A stretch of 64,000 bases of DNA from Cryobacterium sp. N22. GTDB taxonomy: Bacteria; Actinomycetota; Actinomycetes; Actinomycetales; Microbacteriaceae. The DNA lies in NCBI RefSeq assembly GCF_002929555.1, contig NZ_PJJP01000037.1, positions 210,796-274,795 of the forward strand, given 5' to 3'. How positions within the stretch are numbered: position 1 is the stretch's first letter; each line of letters opens with the position of its first letter. The notes under the pieces are model-generated. The model was given only the letters and a program-made list of their open reading frames with translations. It was not told where the DNA came from and searched no databases. Below are positions 61,118 through 64,000 of this stretch, piece by piece. A program made the position numbers and the translations under genes.

Positions 61118-61293
61118 GGTCGTTCCAGCATAGGCACGAGGTGCTCGGAGCAATAGCCGGTTGGCCTTGCCGATTGTGCGGAGGTCTCCAGCAAAAGCGT
61201 TCGTTCGCCGTTCACCGGGAGTTTTCCCGGCATCGCCACAGTGGACCGGGCCCATCCGAGGCTCGACACCCACAGCCTCGAAGGGGCATCCCT

Positions 61294-64000
61294 GTGCGCA
61301 CTCACTGGCGTCGGCCAAGCCTGGCCGCCATTCTCACCCTCGCCCTGGCGGTTCCACTCGCCGCGACCCTGAGCCCGGCCATGGCGGCCGAGGCTCCAGA
61401 CGTGCGCATCAACGAGGTCGAATCCGACGGCGGCACGCCCGGCGACTGGATCGAACTGACCAACACCGGCCAGGCGGCGGCGGATGTCTCCGGCTGGGTC
61501 GTCAAGGACGACAAGGACGAGCGCACCTTCGCGTTGCCGGCGAACACCATCATCGAGCCCGGCGGGTTCCTCGCCGTGGATGTGGACGGCGCCGGCGCCA
61601 CCAACTTCGGCCTGGGCAAGGCCGACATCGCCCGGCTCTTCCTCGCCGACGGCACCACCCTGGTCGACTCCTACGCCTGGACCGCACACGCCGGCACCAG
61701 CTGGGGACGCTGCCCGGACGGCACCGGAGAATTCCGGGAGACCACGGCAGCCACCCGCGGCGCCGCCAACGCCTGCGTCGTGTCGGCCGCCGACACCGTG
61801 CGGCTCAACGAGGTGGAGTCCAGCGACGGCTCGGCCGGCGATTGGATCGAACTGGTCAACATCGGCACGGCGCCGGTGGATGCCTCCGGCCTGGTTCTGA
61901 AGGACAACGACGACAGTCACGCGGCCGTCCTGCCGGCCGGCTCGACGATCGCCGCCGGTGCCTACCTCGTCGTGGAGGCGCCGATCCTGGGCTTCGGCCT
62001 CGGCGGCGCCGACAGCGCCCGCCTCTTCGGCACCGACGGCGTCACGCTGATCGACGCCTACGACTGGACCGCCCACGCCGGCGCGACCTACGGCCGCTGC
62101 CCCGACGGCGTCGGCGCGTTCGCCGACACGGCGACCGCCACCAAGGCCGCCGCCAACGACTGCGTCGTGCCCGCCACGGCCGATGTGCGCATCAACGAGA
62201 CCGAGTCCAGCGGCGGCACCCCCGGCGACTGGGTGGAGCTGGTGAACCCCGGCACCGTCGACGTTGACCTCAGCGGCTGGATCGTGCGCGACAACGACGA
62301 CACCCACACCGCCGTTCTCCCGGCCGGCTCCGTGATCGCGGCCGGTGGCTTCTTCACCGTGGAGGAGGGCATGCTCGGCTTCGGCCTGGGTTCGGCCGAC
62401 TCGGCCCGCCTCTTCGCGCCCGACGGATCCACCCTCGTCGCCTCGGTGAGCTGGACCAGCCACGCGGCCACGACCTGGGGGATCTGCCCCGGCGGCACCG
62501 AGCTGGTGCAGATGACGTCGTCGACCAAGGCCGCCGCGAACGACTGCGGGTCACCGGTGCGGCTGAACGAGGTCGAGTCCAGCGGCGGAACCCCCGGCGA
62601 CTGGATCGAACTGCGCAACAACGGCGCCACCGTCGCCGACGTCTCCGGCTTCGTGCTGAAGGACAACGACGACAGCCACGTCGTGGTTCTCCCCACCGGC
62701 ACCACCATCGCGGCCGGCGGTTATCTGGCTGCCGACGTCGACGTCGCGGGCGGTTTCGGCCTGGGCGGCGCCGACAGCGCGCGCCTCTTCGCCGCCGACG
62801 GCAGTACCCTGCTCGACAGCTACTCGTGGACCGCGCATGCCTCGACCAGCTACGGCCGGTGCGCCGACGGCACCGGCGACTTCGCCGCGACGACCGCGAC
62901 CACCAAGGGCGCCGCCAACAGCTGCGCCGGCGACCTGGTCACCGCGGCCTGGCCCGGCTCGGCCGACGTGCGCACGGTGGACCCCGCCGGCGTGCTGGGC
63001 GGCAACATGAGCGGACTGGCCTACGAGGCTGCGGGCGCCGCCGGCAGCGCCGGTGATGTGCTCTGGGCCGCCAAGAACGGCCCCGGCGCGCTGCACAGGC
63101 TCGTCTCCGACGGCGCCGGCTGGGCGCCGGACACCGGCAACGGCTGGAGTGCGGGCAAGCTGCTGCACTACACCGACGGCACCGGCGACGTGGATGCCGA
63201 GGGTGTCACGTTGACCTCGGCCGGGGCCGCCGGCGGGCTCTTCATCGCGAGCGAGCGCAACAACAACGTGAGCGGCGTCAGCCGGCCCGCGGTGCTGCGC
63301 TACGACGCATCCGCCACCGGCGCCGAGCTCACCGCGAGCATGGAGTGGAACCTCACCGCCGACCTGCCCGTCGTGGGCGCGAACGCCGGCCTCGAGGCCA
63401 TCGCCTGGGTGCCGGACAGCTTTCTGGTGGCCCAGGGAATGCTCGACGAGCGCACCAACGCCGCCTACGACCCGGCCGTGTACGCCGGCCACGGCAGCGG
63501 CCTGTTCTTCGTGGGCCTGGAGGCCAACGGCGCGATCTACGCCTACGCGCTGGACCAGGCCACCGGTGGGTACACCCGCGTCGCCACGCTCGCCAGCGGA
63601 TTCGCCGGTGTGATGGACCTCGAGTTCGAGGCCTCGACCGGCCGGTTCTGGGCCGTCTGCGACGACACCTGTGCGGGCCGCTCCGCGGTTCTGGAGATCG
63701 CGCAGTCCGGCGCCACTGACGGGCGCTTCGGCGTCACGACGGTGTACGAACGACCGGCGTCGATGCCGAACCTCAACAACGAGGGATTCGCCCTGACGCC
63801 GCAGAGCGCCTGCGTCGCCGGAGCCAAGCCCGTCTTCTGGGCCGATGACTCCAACACCGGCGGCCAGGCGATCCGGGTGGGCAGCATCGACTGCACGCCG
63901 CTGACGCCGACGGAGCCGACGCCGGAGCCCACGGGCGAGCCGACTCCGGTGCCGACCAGCGCGCCGACGCCGGTGCCGACGGGCGAGCCGACGCCGGTGC
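61294..64000 (+). CDS. Secreted lamin-tail-domain surface protein (3' end outside window)
   Basis: Open to the window end (902 codons seen). A signal peptide (RTHWRRPSLAAILTLALAV, cleavage near AMA-A) is followed by four lamin-tail domains starting near 61402, 61798, 62185 and 62557, each with an INEVES-like opening and GDWIEL. A beta-propeller-like region (about 62930-63890) has MSGLAYEAAG, DVDAEGVTL, GLEAIAWVPDSF and MPNLNNEGFALTP, known from actinobacterial LTD proteins. A Pro/Thr/Glu repeat follows and probably leads to an LPxTG anchor. GAAGGGG lies 6-7 nt before the GTG start. Likely calcium-dependent adhesion or hydrolysis at the cell surface. Confidence 0.85.
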   Translation, partial: MRTHWRRPSLAAILTLALAVPLAATLSPAMAAEAPDVRINEVESDGGTPGDWIELTNTGQAAADVSGWVVKDDKDERTFALPANTIIEPGGFLAVDVDGAGATNFGLGKADIARLFLADGTTLVDSYAWTAHAGTSWGRCPDGTGEFRETTAATRGAANACVVSAADTVRLNEVESSDGSAGDWIELVNIGTAPVDASGLVLKDNDDSHAAVLPAGSTIAAGAYLVVEAPILGFGLGGADSARLFGTDGVTLIDAYDWTAHAGATYGRCPDGVGAFADTATATKAAANDCVVPATADVRINETESSGGTPGDWVELVNPGTVDVDLSGWIVRDNDDTHTAVLPAGSVIAAGGFFTVEEGMLGFGLGSADSARLFAPDGSTLVASVSWTSHAATTWGICPGGTELVQMTSSTKAAANDCGSPVRLNEVESSGGTPGDWIELRNNGATVADVSGFVLKDNDDSHVVVLPTGTTIAAGGYLAADVDVAGGFGLGGADSARLFAADGSTLLDSYSWTAHASTSYGRCADGTGDFAATTATTKGAANSCAGDLVTAAWPGSADVRTVDPAGVLGGNMSGLAYEAAGAAGSAGDVLWAAKNGPGALHRLVSDGAGWAPDTGNGWSAGKLLHYTDGTGDVDAEGVTLTSAGAAGGLFIASERNNNVSGVSRPAVLRYDASATGAELTASMEWNLTADLPVVGANAGLEAIAWVPDSFLVAQGMLDERTNAAYDPAVYAGHGSGLFFVGLEANGAIYAYALDQATGGYTRVATLASGFAGVMDLEFEASTGRFWAVCDDTCAGRSAVLEIAQSGATDGRFGVTTVYERPASMPNLNNEGFALTPQSACVAGAKPVFWADDSNTGGQAIRVGSIDCTPLTPTEPTPEPTGEPTPVPTSAPTPVPTGEPTPV
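61402..62930 (+). repeat. Four tandem lamin-tail repeats (about 370-396 nt each)
   Basis: Unit starts are spaced 396, 387 and 372 nt. Shared words in each copy include GTGCGC/GTGCGG plus ATCAAC/CTGAAC-type openings and GGCGACTGG. The units are diverged but recognisable at the DNA level, so they arose by duplication. Confidence 0.75.

Noticed and set aside
1..64000. tRNA, rRNA, CRISPR, insertion sequences, prophage or restriction-defence islands
   Set aside because: No cloverleaf-like sequences, spaced repeats, transposase or integrase motifs or phage genes were seen; HerA-like and DUF559-like proteins alone do not make a defence island.

Overview
The window is about 64 kb of very GC-rich DNA, densely packed with intact protein genes in both orientations. 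GTG starts, actinobacterial family signatures (MSMEG_4193-type phosphatase / DUF3090 / SCO1664, MmyB-type regulators, DUF6325, deazaflavin-dependent oxidoreductase, LTD surface protein) and a palindromic repeat built on the core GAGCTTGTCGA point to an actinobacterium of the Microbacteriaceae, most like Cryobacterium and relatives. I see no rRNA, tRNA, CRISPR array, insertion sequence, phage gene or replication origin. This is chromosome, and most of it is housekeeping or accessory metabolism. All start choices, families and promoters were read by eye; no search or alignment was run.

Layout. 1-3.6 kb: a DUF559-type nuclease-like protein, a lipoprotein, and the coupled phosphatase/DUF3090/SCO1664 unit. 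3.6-8.6 kb: ArfB ribosome rescue, a hydrolase plus quinone-oxidoreductase pair, a DUF1992 protein, an AlkD-like DNA glycosylase and a HerA-like ATPase; the last two converge on a very long bidirectional hairpin. 8.7-17.1 kb: a membrane protein, an atypical P2-type ATPase paired with PPK2, an MFS carrier and an MMPL transporter. 17.2-20.4 kb: an MmyB-type regulator divergent from an alcohol dehydrogenase/MFS pair. 20.4-29.3 kb: an HbpS-like protein, a pseudouridine synthase, SixA/DUF805, RidA, a large arylsulfatase, a CPBP protease, a GH15 enzyme and a NUDIX hydrolase. 29.5-35 kb: an ECF sigma factor with a membrane partner, TerC, a DEAD-box helicase and a slipin. 35-46.3 kb: a hydrolase, an acyl-CoA ligase, the DUF6325/small protein/PadR group, a PhoD-like phosphatase, flavohemoglobin, a deazaflavin-dependent enzyme, a secreted lysozyme-like protein, a methyltransferase-like protein, a luciferase-like oxidoreductase and an MmcQ/YjbR protein.

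The most interesting part is 46.3-60.3 kb, a self-contained acidic-polysaccharide (oligo-uronide) utilisation locus. A LacI repressor (with an MFS carrier behind it) faces a ten-gene operon: sugar-binding lipoprotein, two ABC permeases, an SDR reductase, two different heparinase II/III-fold lyases without signal peptides, a DUF624 membrane protein, KDPG aldolase, KDG kinase and a DUF4862 protein. Seven of the nine gene junctions are 4-nt overlaps. The inferred route is import of oligo-uronides, cytoplasmic beta-elimination to unsaturated uronate / 4-deoxy-5-keto-uronate, reduction to KDG, phosphorylation and cleavage to pyruvate plus glyceraldehyde-3-phosphate. Both divergent promoters carry the same 13-nt motif over their core elements. 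The roles of DUF4862 and DUF624, and the exact polysaccharide, are open. The window ends inside a large secreted protein with four lamin-tail domains and a Pro-Thr-rich tail.
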